Notes: generated by a model from the sequence alone, not told the origin. A DNA stretch of 64,000 bases from Stictocephala bisonia (GCA_035578905.1 JAQJVL010000544.1:248001-312000), one strand, 5' to 3'. Numbered from the stretch's first letter, positions 1 to 12,938 are shown. Made by a program: numbers and translations.

Positions 1-300
1 CACATATTTAAACTCTGACACACACATTCTTCTTATAGCACATATTTAAACTCTGACACACACATTCTTCTTATAGCACATATTTAAACTCTGACACAAA
101 CATTCTTCTTATAGCTCATATTTAAACTCTGACACACACATTCTTCTTATAGCACATATTTAAACTCTGACACACACATTCTTCTTATAGCACATATTTA
201 AACTCTGACACACACATTCTTCTTATAGCACATATTTAAACTCTGACACACACATTCTTCTTATAGCACATATTTAAACTCTGACACACACATTCTTCTT
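1..300. repeat. Tandem array, 38-bp unit, about 8 copies (cut by window start)
   Basis: The unit begins CACATATTTAAACTCTGACA and recurs every 38 bp with almost no substitutions (one copy reads CACAAACATT, one GCTCATATTT). The array begins at base 1, so it continues to the left of the window. It ends in a partial unit before unique AT-rich DNA. No open frame or promoter is associated with it. Confidence 0.97.
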
Positions 301-790
301 AGTTGCGAATTGTAAATAAATTATTCCAGTACGTTAAGTATATATGTTCAGAGACATCATTTCAATTATCTATAATCAACTACGATGCTTATAAACATTT
401 TAATGCATGGTTTATTAAATTTATTTAAAATGCGCTAATATTATCAAACGATTATAACCCAAAATAACTGTTTTCTAAAAACAAATGTTTTTATGTAATT
501 AAAATACTTGAGGAGTTTTTAGGCTAAAAGCTACATTTTGTAAATATTAATTAGTATACAATACAATGTACACAAATAATAACATATACATATTTAATAA
601 GTGCAATTTACGTTATTAAATCAAAGCTGTAAGTGATATGTGTGATTAGTTATTTATTTAAGCACTCTTTAAATCATAATATACATGGTAACTGAAAGTT
701 ATTTGATGTCGAGCACGAAGTAGATTGTTGAAATGTAATAAAATTTGCGTCAAAACAAATGCAATGTTGAAAATGAAACAAAACATCAAG
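301..790. other. AT-rich spacer, nothing recognised
   Basis: This is unique AT-rich sequence between two tandem arrays. I see no coding potential, RNA gene or mobile-element end. Confidence 0.7.
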
Positions 791-3700
791 CTGGAAAGTC
801 GTCGACCGCCGTAAGGGACTGGCTTCTGATTTATGTACAACTACGTCATGCATTGCTGCATACAGTACAAATGTACAGTTGAAACGCAGGCCTTCCTGTA
901 TATAATCTTGTATACACCACCTAGTATGACGAAAAACATATTGGAAAGTCACCGACTACCGTAAGTGACTGGATTCTGATTTATGTACAACTACGTCATG
1001 CATTGCTGCATACAGTACAAATGTACAGTTGACACGCAGGCCTTCCTGTATATAATCTTGTATACACCACCTAGTATGACGAAAAACATATTGGAAAGTC
1101 ACCGACTACCGTAAGGGACTGGCTTCTGATTTATGTACAACTACGTCATGCATTGCTGCATACAGTACAAATGTACAGTTGACACGCAGGCCTTCCTGTA
1201 TATAATCTTGTATACACCACCTAGTATGACGAAAAACATATTGGAAAGTCACCGACTACCGTAAGGGACTGGCTTCTGATTTATGTACAACTACGTCATG
1301 CATTGCTGCATACAGTACAAATGTACAGTTGACACGCAGGCCTTCCTGTATATAATCTTGTATACACCACCTAGTATGACGAAAAACATATTGGAAAGTC
1401 ACCGACTACCGTAAGGGACTGGCTTCTGATTTATGTACAACTACGTCATGCATTGCTGCATACAGTACAAATGTACAGTTGACACGCAGGCCTTCCTGTA
1501 TATAATCTTGTATACACCACCTAGTATGACGAAAAACATATTGGAAAGTCACCGACTACCGTAAGGGACTGGATTCTGATTTATGTACAACTACGTCATG
1601 CATTGCTGCATACAGTACAAATGTACAGTTGACACGCAGGCCTTCCTGTATATAATCTTGTATACACCACCTAGTATGACGAAAAACATGTTGGAAAGTC
1701 ACCGACTACCGTAAGGGACTGGATTCTGATTTATGTACAACTACGTCATGCATTGCTGCATACAGTACAAATGTACAGTTGACACGCAGGCCTTCCTGTA
1801 TATAATCTTGTATACACCACCTAGTATGACGAAAAACATATTGGAAAGTCACCGACTACCGTAAGGGACTGGATTCTGATTAATGTACAACTACATCATG
1901 CATTGCTGCATACAGTACAAATGTACAGTTGACACGCAGGCCTTCCTGTACATAATCTTGTATACACCACCTAGTATGACGAAAAACATATTGGAAAGTC
2001 ACCGACTACCGTAAGGGACTGGCTTCTGATTTATGTACAACTACGTCATGCATTGCTGCATACAGTACAAATGTACAGTTGACACGCAGGCCTTCTTGTA
2101 TATAATCTTGTATACACCACCTAGTATGACGAAAAACATATTGGAAAGTCACCGACTACCGTAAGGGACTGGCTTCTGATTTATGTACAACTACGTCATG
2201 CATTGCTGCATACAGTACAAATGTACAGTTGACACGCAGGCCTTCTTGTATATAATCTTGTATACACCACCTAGTATGACGAAAAACATATTGGAAAGTC
2301 ACCGACTACCGTAAGGGACTGGCTTCTGATTTATGTACAACTACGTCATGCATTGCTGCATACAGTACAAATGTACAGTTGACACGCAGGCCTTCTTGTA
2401 TATAATCTTGTATACACCACCTAGTATGACGAAAAACATATTGGAAAGTCACCGACTACCGTAAGGGACTGGCTTCTGATTTATGTACAACTACGTCATG
2501 CATTGCTGCATACAGTACAAATGTACAGTTGACACGCAGGCCTTCTTGTATATAATCTTGTATACACCACCTAGTATGACGAAAAACATATTGGAAAGTC
2601 ACCGACTACCGTAAGGGACTGGCTTCTGATTTATGTACAACTACGTCATGCATTGCTGCATACAGTACAAATGTACAGTTGACACGCAGGCCTTCTTGTA
2701 TATAATCTTGTATACACCACCTAGTATGACGAAAAACATATTGGAAAGTCACCGACTACCGTAAGGGACTGGCTTCTGATTTATGTACAACTACGTCATG
2801 CATTGCTGCATACAGTACAAATGTACAGTTGATACGCAGGCCTTCTTGTATATAATCTTGTATACACCACCTAGTATGACGAAAAACATATTGGAAAGTC
2901 ACCGACTACCGTAAGGGACTGGCTTCTGATTTATGTACAACTACGTCATGCATTGCTGCATACAGTACAAATGTACAGTTGACACGCAGGCCTTCTTGTA
3001 TATAATCTTGTATACACCACCTAGTATGACGAAAAACATATTGGAAAGTCACCGACTACCGTAAGGGACTGGATTCTGATTTATGTACAACTACGTCATG
3101 CATTGCTGCATACAGTACAAATGTACAGTTGACACGCAGGCCTTCCTGTACATAATCTTGTATACACCACCTAGTATGACGAAAAACATATTGGAAAGTC
3201 ACCGACTACCGTAAGGGACTGGCTTCTGATTTATGTACAACTACGTCATGCATTGCTGCATACAGTACAAATGTACAGTTGACACGCAGGCCTTCTTGTA
3301 TATAATCTTGTATACACCACCTAGTATGACGAAAAACATATTGGAAAGTCACCGACTACCGTAAGGGACTGGCTTCTGATTTATGTACAACTACGTCATG
3401 CATTGCTGCATACAGTACAAATGTACAGTTGACACGCAGGCCTTCTTGTATATAATCTTGTATACACCACCTAGTATGACGAAAAACATATTGGAAAGTC
3501 ACCGACTACCGTAAGGGACTGGCTTCTGATTTATGTACAACTACGTCATGCATTGCTGCATACAGTACAAATGTACAGTTGACACGCAGGCCTTCTTGTA
3601 TATAATCTTGTATACACCACCTAGTATGACGAAAAACATATTGGAAAGTCACCGACTACCGTAAGGGACTGGCTTCTGATTTATGTACAACTACGTCATG

Positions 3701-4840
3701 CATTGCTGCATACAGTACAAATGTACAGTTGACACGCAGGCCTTCTTGTATATAATCTTGTATACACCACCTAGTATGACGAAAAACATATTGGAAAGTC
3801 ACCGACTACCGTAAGGGACTGGCTTCTGATTTATGTACAACTACGTCATGCATTGCTGCATACAGTACAAATGTACAGTTGACACGCAGGCCTTCTTGTA
3901 TATAATCTTGTATACACCACCTAGTATGACGAAAAACATATTGGAAAGTCACCGACTACCGTAAGGGACTGGCTTCTGATTTATGTACAACTACGTCATG
4001 CATTGCTGCATACAGTACAAATGTACAGTTGACACGCAGGCCTTCCTGTATATAATCTTGTATACACCACCTAGTATGACGAAAAACATATTGGAAAGTC
4101 ACCGACTACCGTAAGGGACTGGATTCTGATTTATGTACAACTACGTCATGCATTGCTGCATACAGTACAAATGTACAGTTGACACGCAGGCCTTCCTGTA
4201 CATAATCTTGTATACACCACCTAGTATGACGAAAAACATATTGGAAAGTCACCGACTACCGTAAGGGACTGGCTTCTGATTTATGTACAACTACGTCATG
4301 CATTGCTGCATACAGTACACATGTACAGTTGACACGCAGGCCTTCCTGTACATAATCTTGTATACACCACCTAGTATGACGAAAAACATATTGGAAAGTC
4401 ACCGACTACCGTAAGGGACTGGCTTCTGATTTATGTACAACTACGTCATGCATTGCTGCATACAGTACAAATGTACAGTTGACACGCAGGCCTTCTTGCT
4501 TGTACTCATGTATACACCACTAATTAACTTATGTATGTTGTAAAACAACATGTGGGAGTCTATTCGTCCGCCGAAAGGGACTGGCTTGTTATTCATGTAT
4601 ATACGACGTCATGCTTTGCTGCATACAATGCAAAATATGTACAGTTGACAGGTATGCCTTCCTGCATGCACTCATGCATTCACCACCCAGTATGTCGTAA
4701 AATGTCGTGTTGGAGCCTCGTAGACCACCGCAAGGGACTGGTTTGTGATTTATGTATAGACTACGTCATGCATTACTGCATACAATACTAATGTACAGTT
4801 GACACGCAGGCCTTCCTGCATGCACCGCACAGTGTGTTGC
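791..4840. repeat. Satellite array, 150-bp unit, about 27 copies
   Basis: The anchor GTAAGGGACTGG recurs every 150 bp from 811 to 4411 (25 units). Two further strongly diverged units follow to about 4840, and the first unit is also diverged, as expected for array edges. Each unit contains short palindromic runs such as GTACAAATGTAC and TGCATTGCTGCA. Variants (GGCTTCTG or GGATTCTG; CCTTCCTG or CCTTCTTG; TATAATC or CATAATC) fall in blocks, so homogenisation was local. A 92-codon minus-strand frame over the first unit is repeat-derived and not a gene. Confidence 0.98.
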
Positions 4841-5020
4841 TAGAATACTTGCAAGTTAATTAGAATGTAAATTGGCCTTCCTTAATGTAATCAAATATTT
4901 CGTGTATTTAAATATAAACGTTACGTCTGTTATCAACATGCTACTTTATAGTATACGTTTTCCTGCGTTACAAAGTTAAAATGCTTTTAATATTGGTCAG
5001 TGATATTATATATATACATA

Positions 5021-5177
5021 TTAAACTGTAATTTATCATTTAAAATATTTTTATCATGGTTTTTTTCTAGTATGCGCTTTGTATATCTCGTATTCTTCAA
5101 GAGTATCTAGCTTATTTCCTTTTCTATCACTAGCCAGTATTTAGGTCACTAATATTATGGTTTTTATCAACCAGATG
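5021..5177. repeat. Left inverted arm (3' end of the Penelope-like element)
   Basis: The reverse complement of this segment matches 6841-7040 almost continuously, for example CATCTGGTT, AATACTGGCT, GAAGAATACGAGATA and AATGATAAATTACAGTTTAA. The other arm is about 40 bp longer because of an AATTCAAATTC-rich insertion. The segment includes the end of the GIY-YIG reading frame and the 3' untranslated end of the element. Confidence 0.85.
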
Positions 5178-5425
5178 TCTGTTTTCGGTTTAGGGTTGTG
5201 TTCTTTATATATGGTTCTGAATGAATGCCCTATGTTTCCAATATAAATGCTTGGACAACTAGCACATTTAATTTTATACACACCTGACTTGTCAACTTTC
5301 TCAATATATTTTTTGGTGGTGTTAAATTGATTGACGGCCATATTATTGTCTTGAAACCTAGTTCAATTCCATGTTTTTTCAATTCTTTAGATATAGTATT
5401 GTGACGTTTTTTTAATTTGTTCTAA
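5141..5425 (-). pseudogene. Penelope-like element GIY-YIG endonuclease fragment
   Basis: An open frame from 5341 to 5141 contains a GIY-YIG core: SGVYKIKC, then SIYIG, then FRTIYKEH, with the expected Arg and Glu. In this family the domain sits C-terminal to the reverse transcriptase and nicks target DNA for target-primed reverse transcription. Upstream, in another frame (about 5345-5405), SKELKKHGIELGFKT matches the linker that normally leads into the endonuclease, so one frameshift lies near 5345. The frame stops soon after the catalytic block. The fragment is separated from its reverse transcriptase by the LTR at 5447-6290. It is a broken copy and not expected to be active. Confidence 0.85.
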
Positions 5426-5446
5426 ATTATAAATAATTAATCGCTA

Positions 5447-6290
5447 TGTGGGTTTTACAAATAAGCAACACGATATACTAAACAATTACTAAATTTATTG
5501 AATATATAAAATTAACTTATTATAATTAAACGGATTATTTCCTTAACTTTAACTATTGTGAAAAGTACAATTTACTATTAGGCCTACTTTTACAGTTAAA
5601 CTAACTTATATTTACAATCTTAGATGGCATCAATAATTACAACTACTAATTGCAAAGTGACTTTACTAAATTCCCTTCTTTTAATTACAATTCCTAGCTC
5701 TATAAAGTGGCTTTCCTAGATTCTCTGCTATTATTTACAATTACTAACTATAAAGTGACTCTACTAGATTCCCTACTATTATTTACAATTACTGACTACG
5801 AAATGACTTTACTAGATTCTCTACTACCTACAGTCCAATGCTAACAGTTCACTCACAGTTTCTTCAGTGTCCCTTCAGAAGTCGTCCACAAGTACCGCAC
5901 TGCTCCTTCTTTGATCCCCACAACGAACCACTCACCGGTAACTTCTCCGTAGACCACTTCACTATACTCGGACACTTCACGCTCACTGTCGCTGCAAACA
6001 CCCGGGCTGTAGGCTCTAGACTCACTGACTGACTGACTCTGGTATCCGGGCCGTATATATCTCCTGCAGGTCTCCATCTAGAAGCTTCTTGAATCCCCTG
6101 CGCCCGAAGTTCCGTGACAGAGCTAGTTCGTCAACCGAGAAAAGTCTAGAAGTCCATTGATGAGGCAGGGGCGTTCATGCGTAAGCCATTGTGCCTCAAA
6201 GGTTGTAAACAAGCAGGGCAGGTGGTCAGCGACCCATCCATTACTTCCGCATCACCGGTTCCCAGGATGGAGGCCACTCTGTATGTCACA
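5447..6290 (-). mobile_element. Probable solo LTR inserted in the Penelope-like element
   Basis: On the minus strand the segment starts TGTGACATACAG and ends AAAACCCACA, giving TG...CA ends. It has a TATA box at 6053-6062, an initiator-like AGTCAGTCAGTCAGT stretch about 20-30 bp downstream (6021-6041), and an AATAAA signal at 5494-5499 about 50 bp before the end. It is more GC-rich than its surroundings and interrupts a Penelope reading frame that resumes on both sides. I see no convincing target-site duplication (GCTA and GTAT flank it), so the exact ends are uncertain. No gag-pol lies nearby, so it is a solo LTR. Family (Gypsy or BEL) is not determined. Confidence 0.65.
5628..5830. repeat. 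Four degenerate 48-bp repeats inside the LTR
   Basis: The motif TTATTTACAATTACTAACTA followed by AAAGTGACT and CTAGATTCCCTACTA recurs about every 48 bp with many substitutions. The copies lie in the transcribed part of the putative LTR. Confidence 0.8.
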
Positions 6291-6319
6291 GTATGTTGTA
6301 TAGTGTATGAGTATTCTAT

Positions 6320-6836
6320 ACATAAATATTTTTTGTCACGTGGCTCTACATTTTCTTGTTTTTGTCTATTTCTTTGCTTTGTTATGAGACTGTTAACCAT
6401 ATTGGTCTCATATCCATTTGACTGATCGATGTGTTTAATTATGTTTAGTTCTCTCTCATAATTATTGTGTGACAGGGAGACATTTAACATTCTGTATACC
6501 ATATTATTGTAGGCTGTATACTTTTGTGATGGAGGATGATAAGATGGAGAGTGGATTGTTTGGTCCGTGGTGGTTCGTTTTCTGTAAATACTGTAATCAA
6601 ATTTGTTATTTATTTTGTTTATGGTCAAATCTAAAAAGTTTATTTTATTGTTCAATTTCCATGGTGAATTTAAGATTTGGGGTTATACTGTTAAGATGTT
6701 TATGTAATAATTCAAGCTGTTTAACATTTCCGTTGAACAGGAGCATTGTATCATCAGCATAGCGATGGTATTGTACTATTTTACTTTTTTGTTTATTATG
6801 ATCTAAGAATACAGACAAACAAAAATCAACATTCAC
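6320..6836 (-). pseudogene. Penelope-like reverse transcriptase fragment (YADD to C-terminal part)
   Basis: The first frame (6836-6645) contains YHRYADDTMLLF, the catalytic motif of reverse transcriptases, and ends MEIEQ. Translation continues in a second frame with NNKINFLDLTI and then the Penelope signature: RKRTTTDQTIH, SYHPPSQK and NMVYRML. The two frames join at about 6650, indicating one small deletion. Motifs upstream of YADD are absent, because the sequence switches at 6838-6841 into the inverted 3' end. From about 6320 leftward the frame reads into LTR DNA. Family assignment is firm; activity is excluded by the truncation and frameshift. Confidence 0.88.
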
Positions 6837-6840
6837 CCAG

Positions 6841-7040
6841 CATCTGGTTTACAAAAACCATGATATTAGTGCTCTGAATACTGGCTTATAAATTCAACAC
6901 AGAAGGATTCAAATTCAGTATTCAATTCAATTCAAATTCAAAAGCATAAAAGGAAATAAGTGAGTTGAAGAATACGAGATAAACAAAGCGCGAACTCAAA
7001 AAAACGATGAAAATATTTTAAATGATAAATTACAGTTTAA
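6841..7040. repeat. Right inverted arm of the Penelope-like element
   Basis: This is the inverted partner of 5021-5177. It abuts the 5'-truncated reverse transcriptase directly, as in partial inverted copies reported for Penelope-like elements. An AATTCAAATTC-rich insertion at about 6890-6945 is absent from the left arm. Confidence 0.85.
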
Positions 7041-10000
7041 ATCCCATTTTATTTTTAACAGTAATTTAAATCAGAAAACAACACCAGGACACAAAGGCCA
7101 GCTGATAACACCACTACACCTGGAATAACTTAATTGTTATAACGAGACATATTTCTACATATTTTGAAAAGTCAATCTATACAATTTTGGTTTTATAAAG
7201 TTCATATAAACATAACAAATTTGGAACTTTTGACAGAGGTAATTTATTTTATATTAAATATTAAGACGGGTTACGTTTCGTTTTCGAAATAAAAATACAT
7301 TCTGGCAATTTCCTAAAGCCAGTTTTTATAAAAAATAAATCTATTGAAAAATATATTTTGGTTTATATTTTTTAGAATAAACATACAGATTTTCCAGACA
7401 TAGAGTTGATCGATTAATTGAAGGTTCTATTTATATTTTATTATACACCACATTTATACTAAAAATATTATTGTAAGCCTGTAAATATTACTGTTTACTC
7501 TCAAAATATTAAAATTATTTCTGAGTATTGATTTGTGAACTTTTACGTAAAACATCTAGGGCAATTAAAGAAACAATATTGTTGTATATTTTTCTCTTAG
7601 TGGGAAATCTGTAATAAAACTATATGTAAACGTATAAAATAATTTAAAAGCCTTGTAAAAAAAGTCTCATGAATAACATTTTTGGTTAAACATATTGATT
7701 CGGATACATTTTATGAAATGATTCTTGTTTAATTTTAGAGTTTAAATAAACTGTTTTTATTCAGTGAAATGTAGAGCAATTAATTACTGAAAATATTTGC
7801 AAATTTAATTCCAAAAGATTATTAATCTTGTTAACACTGTTGCCATAGACTTTGAGAGTTATTAAGAACATTATGTGCAATTACTAAAATAGTTGAAACA
7901 TGAAATAATATCCAACATATTAAATGATTATTTCTTAAATTAAATCTGGCCTTATCACGTAATTAAACGTATATTTTATTATTGTTGGTCTATGACTATT
8001 ATGTTTTCATTTTTACCTTTACTTAGCATTTATGTTAAATGTTTTAAAGTTTTGTTTGACTTCAGCATACATTTTTATGTAGGCCAACTAGTGTCTGCTT
8101 TTCATTAATATTAAAAGCTTTAATATAATCACGCAGCTGTAAATTTCTCTTAACTCCAACTTGTTTGAATCCATTATCGTGCTGACCTACGAAACAAGCA
8201 GGCTACTCGTAGATTTCCCTAAATAACGTGTACTATAGATAGGAGCCTCCATTAGTCATGGTTGTGATTAGTCATAAGTCAGTGACTGACCCTTGGTCAA
8301 TGAGATCAACGTCCCCGTCAACAGGGATCTGCAAATAAGTAAGGTAAACGATCTTTTGATATCAGGATGAGTAAATAGTTATGTTTGACTTTGTTAAAAA
8401 TACTTTCCTAGACAGGGTCAAGACGTTTGATGACCTTTTCATGATGTGGGTGAAACAACAGTTGGTATAACTGGCAATAAAGCTTGTGGGAGGAGCTGGC
8501 AGCACATCTCACCCCCGCATGCAATATCAACTGATATAAATTTGTGGTTAACTGCTGTATTAATATTTTTATATGTACACTGAATCTTTCTTCTTGTATT
8601 ATGGGGTGAATGTTTCTCCTCATTTACCTTCAGATTAAATGCAAGAATTTGTGAAAATTGTAAAATAAATTATTAATGAAGTTTCAAAATAATGTAATAA
8701 AAATGAACAATATCGCAAACTATATCAATGAGGTAGTCGTTAAGAGTCTACGTTTTGCTTAAGAGTAACCGTGTAAGACTTATTCTGGAAGCGTAGCAAC
8801 AAATTGTCATTAATAATAATATAGTAAATTTTACTATTTTTGCATCGGTTTTCTGTATAAATTTGCAAATGATTATCAAACAGCCTTACGCCATAATTCA
8901 TCTCAAATTGCAAAGGAGTTGGACGAAAGATGGCTTATCGTGGTTCTCAAGGAAGATTGAAAATGTTTTATAATCATTTTGAAATGTTCTAATTAAATGC
9001 TTTTTTCTAACATCAAAATCATTAATAGGGTAATATTAATAGGGTAAGATTTGGAGGAATAGTGTAATGAAGAAAGGGGGCTCAATGTTAAGTTTTTGAC
9101 AAGTCACCTCCAGATTTCTGATTCCAAGTACATTCATTATCTGCAGTCTCGTCGTAAATAGACACTGAAGATTGTTTAAACTGGCGTGTCAAGTATAGTC
9201 CTCGGAAGTGAACATTAGGGTTGTGGATACCTTGCATTTACATTTCACAATGATATAGACATTTTATAATGCATAAAAACACAAGTTCTTAGACAAAGAG
9301 TATTTTATTGTGTTTTAAAAACAAATATTCTGAGACAACGGGTGATTTCAATTATTTTTATTGGGTGGTTTTTAGCATTGTTAGATTCCCATATACTGTA
9401 TATGTATAGTTAACCTTTTATATTTTATTTTTTAATGATAGCTTTTATATTAAACAAAAACAATATTTTTTTAACTTAAACTATTTGTATGCATAAGATA
9501 TACCGTAACAAATTACATTGTTTTATTGTACACATAGCATAGTAGTTTAAACAATAAACCAGTATTACCAAGTTCATATTTTAATTCAAATGTCTTGTTC
9601 TATTTATTTCCTAAATGTTATATATTTAGCCTTTTCACAAATTAAAAGTATAGTTATTGGTACTCATGCTGTCGTTCAGAAGTATATTAAATACAATTTA
9701 AAAATCATTCTTTCATGCATTACGTAAAGTTATTCAATTATAGCAAAAATGGATAATTGTTAATAACTGTTATTGCAGCCAAAAAGCGGTTTCATAATTT
9801 AATATATAAACCATATAACTATAAATAAAATAAATTTTATTTTTTATATTAATATTTTATCCTTGTTTGCCAATTAAGCCGACTCTTTATTATAAAGAAA
9901 TTATACAAAGCTTAAAAGTAAGCAGTCGAGATCTAATAAATATAATTGTATTGTTACTCTTAAATCACCAAGTTTTGTTTGAAATAAAACTTAAGAGTCC

Positions 10001-11277
10001 TTATACAAGGAGAAGCAATGTTTGTAAACGTGTAATAAACTTATCTAAATCCCTTCTAAAGAAAGCCCAGGAAACAAAGAGGGAGTTCTTTGTTGGTTCT
10101 TTCTCACACCCCTTGACCCCACAAAAAGAAAAACAACTGGCTTGAAATACTACATTTTGTTTTCTTAAATGTTAAAATCTCCTTTAGTTAAATAAAATAA
10201 AGAACAGTAATTAAGAAACTCTGCGTAGAGGACGGAATAAGTAGTTGTTTTGTTACACCATTTATTATTATAATTAGGAGCAAGGAATTCAATAAACATA
10301 TAAAACTTAGTACCCCGGTTTAGCGAGCATTAGTTATATGAGATATTTAGGTTTTTAAATTTTAAAGTTACTATAACCACTCATAGTAATTGTTTAGTAA
10401 AAACAACGAAGGACATCCTCAGACCGATGTATTGTACGTCGGTGTTTAGAAACTGTTTCATAAGTCTACAAAGTATTAGATAGCTTTAAATAAGAGTTAT
10501 ATAAACATTCGTTTGAAAGTGACATCTATGTACATTGTGAAACTCAAACAATCATTGTATTGACTCCTCAAAGCATTCACAAGTTCAGTATCCAATTTAC
10601 AAAAATGTCATAAGAAGTTTTTTTTTATTTTAAGGAAATTACATTTCCAAAATAAATACAAGGTCGTGTAAAAGTCTGGAATATATTTACTAATTTTAAA
10701 ACTATTGAAATAAATGAAGTAAAACTTTTTATTTATGTATTTGTCACTATACCAAACATTTTGACATATTTTACATGTTTTTCGTATAGCCAGAGAATGG
10801 CCCACGAAGGAAACCTTAAAAATGTTAAATGTAAGCCTACCTCGAGTTATACCTCATTTTAAAGGTCTTTGTTTTTACAAAACAAAAGTGCGAACCTGAT
10901 GTCGAAAATACTACCGCTCAAAGAACGTTATGTCATATAACTAATAGTTCTTAGTTATGCCCCCTTCATTCGTTCTTGCCTACCTGACACCTTGCTCAAA
11001 ATGTGAATTTAAAATGATCATCCCAGCAACTCGCTGTAGAGTCACCAATCGAATAAAATGCTTGCGTGTTTAAAATGATCCTTAAACTGCTTTTCGCTTT
11101 TGATAGCTTGTAGTCCATGAACCTGACGCCTGCTTGAAGTAAAAGTAGTTCACTAGTCAAAAGTCCACATTGTTGGACTCAACAGTGATGTTCTGACCTC
11201 TCGAATCATACTCATGACCATATGTTCCTTGAATCAAAGTGCACTTTGATCGGCAGTAAAGTATTGATTCAAGTATA
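7041..11277. other. Long AT-rich spacer, no gene recognised
   Basis: I found no frame with recognisable homology, no RNA gene and no clear transposon end in these 4.2 kb. Short open frames at 8408-8623 (minus), 9867-10145 (plus) and 10608-10805 (minus) have no recognisable domain or convincing splice context. Confidence 0.6.
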
Positions 11278-11695
11278 TACAGGATGGAAAAAATATGGAA
11301 ACGCTTTCACAACAACTTTTTTTTTCCATAGATAATTTGATAATTTAATTTTTTTTTAGTTATTGTGTTCTATAAAGTATGATTTTTGATACGAATAATT
11401 TACTTAAAATCGTTAAATTTGAAATAATATTTTTCAAATTAGTTATTTTGAAATTCAAATTACGGCTACTCTGGAAAAAATATACCTTTTGAAGTCCGGT
11501 TTGCGGCAATTAATTTATATTGAATAGACCTTTAATTCGATACCAAACTTGACCTTGACTTAAATTAAAGATTTTCGTTTAACTCCTCGTGGACCGTCCC
11601 CCTGAAAAGATGAAATGTCGCTAATGGCGTCAAAAAGTGTGTTCTTTGTAACCATGATGATGTACAAGATTTCACTTTTACCAAAGCACCCTGTA
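11278..11695. mobile_element. Small non-autonomous TIR element, TACAGG ends, TA target duplication
   Basis: The left end is TACAGGATGG (11278-11287) and the right end CACCCTGTA (11687-11695), its inverted complement with one change. TA dinucleotides flank both ends (11276-11277 and 11696-11697). The interior is 418 bp of AT-rich non-coding DNA. TA duplication and these ends fit a Tc1/mariner-type MITE; the superfamily is inferred from the ends alone. Confidence 0.65.
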
Positions 11696-11880
11696 TAAGC
11701 AAAGTCAGAAAATCAAGCTTCCTGAAGTAATCCCTGCAACACTATTTTTCAACTTAGTGATGGCCCTAACACCTTTTCTTTGAAGCCTGAATGCTCGCTG
11801 CATGTTTTCTTTAGAGCATTCACCCCATAGTATTATGGAGATCACAGGTGGATACTCAACTTGGTGACTGATAGCTGGCT

Positions 11881-12000
11881 ACCCAAGTTCATCACGGGCT
11901 ACCCAAGTTCATCACGGGCTACCCAAGTTCATCACGGGCTACCCAATTATGTCAGTAGCTACGTATGTTTACCAGTAGCTAACCAAATTAATTTCAATTG
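11881..12000. repeat. 20-bp tandem repeat, 3 perfect copies plus degenerate tail
   Basis: ACCCAAGTTCATCACGGGCT occurs three times exactly at 11881-11940. Decayed units follow (ACCCAATTATGTCAGTAGCT and similar) to about 12000. Confidence 0.95.
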
Positions 12001-12147
12001 CCTACTCAAATTGATCACGAAGGCTACAAAAGTTAATAATGTATGACTCATATAGTAGAATATAGTTTGGCTTTTATATTTAAAAGCTTTCCTAAGTGAA
12101 TGGTAAAAAGGCTCTGATAGCCGGTATCGAAATCTTTATTATCTACC

Positions 12148-12489
12148 TTACACGGCCAAACCATATTTATGTCAAATATTAAAAACAATTATTACTAAAC
12201 AACTCTCAAAAGAATTGCACTCCTATGAATTTTTAAACAACTTGCATCACTGCAATCAGAGTAAAACACGTACAGTGTGGACGCTCGCCCAAGAATACGC
12301 GCGGTTTTTTATCATCGTCCCAGCAAAAGGCATCGGAAGAATGTGGACTTTTCCGGCAGCATGTTTCGGACTTGCGTATTCTACGCATATATGTGGACGC
12401 TGTAATTGAAATCAATTTCCCGTCGTCTTGCCAAAATTACGCAGCCGAAAAAAACGTATTTGCCGAAGACGGATAGTGTAGACCCAGCC
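12148..12489. mobile_element. Remnant of a dispersed TIR family, copy 1
   Basis: Bases 12148-12236 match 13950-14032 in the same orientation (shared TACACGG, CTTTCAAAAGAATTGCACTC-like core, CTATGNATTT). The right end reads GGATAGTGTAGACCCAGCC (12471-12489), the inverted form of GTGTCTACACTATCC at 13628-13642 in copy 2. Between them are several GTGGACGC or GTGGACTT motifs. This looks like a decayed non-autonomous DNA transposon; the superfamily is not recognised. Confidence 0.5.
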
Positions 12490-12842
12490 TTACGTTCTCG
12501 ATCCATCATTCGACCACTTCAATTCATCTTGCGTCATATAACATAACGTAACATAGCTCTTTGAGTGAAAATAGTTTTAAATCATTGCTTACTATACATC
12601 CAGACCCTATAAAGAATTTACCTGGTTTTTGAGATACTGTAGTCAGTCAGACAATGGTATTTGACTTTTATATTTATAGATCACTGACTTTTCATACTTT
12701 TTACAGACGTCCATTTTTAAGGTAGTTTTTCACACTAACAAAACACTGAAGGTTAAAGGCACAAGTATACAAATAATATATAATGTGAATGATCGTTGAA
12801 GCCTTTCCAGGAATGTGTTTTCTATTATAATAAAGTCGATAA

Positions 12843-12938
12843 TGAAACATGAAATAGATGGCAGAAAAATGAAATGTAATGGCAGATACATGAAATGTAA
12901 TGGCAGAAACATGGAATGTAATGGGAGAAACATGAAAT
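12843..12938. repeat. 21-bp tandem repeat, 4-5 copies
   Basis: The unit is ATGGCAGAAACATGAAATGTA with single-base variants. A minus-strand frame reading FLPLH repeats is merely this array translated. Confidence 0.92.

Larger units (their letters stand above)
5021..7040 (-). mobile_element. Degenerate Penelope-like retroelement with inverted ends, split by a solo LTR
   Basis: The minus strand carries, in order, the YADD part of a Penelope-type reverse transcriptase (from 6836 down), an LTR insertion, then a GIY-YIG endonuclease ending near 5141. The 3' end of the element (5021-5177) is repeated in inverted orientation at 6841-7040, immediately upstream of the truncated RT. Inverted or tandem partial copies around a 5'-truncated body are characteristic of Penelope-like elements. 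RT motifs before YADD are missing, and there are frameshifts near 6645 and 5345, so the copy is dead. Confidence 0.85.

Noticed and set aside
1..300. Telomeric or subtelomeric repeat at the window start
   Set aside because: The 38-bp unit is not TTAGG/TTAGGG-like, and the array edge is just the arbitrary window boundary.
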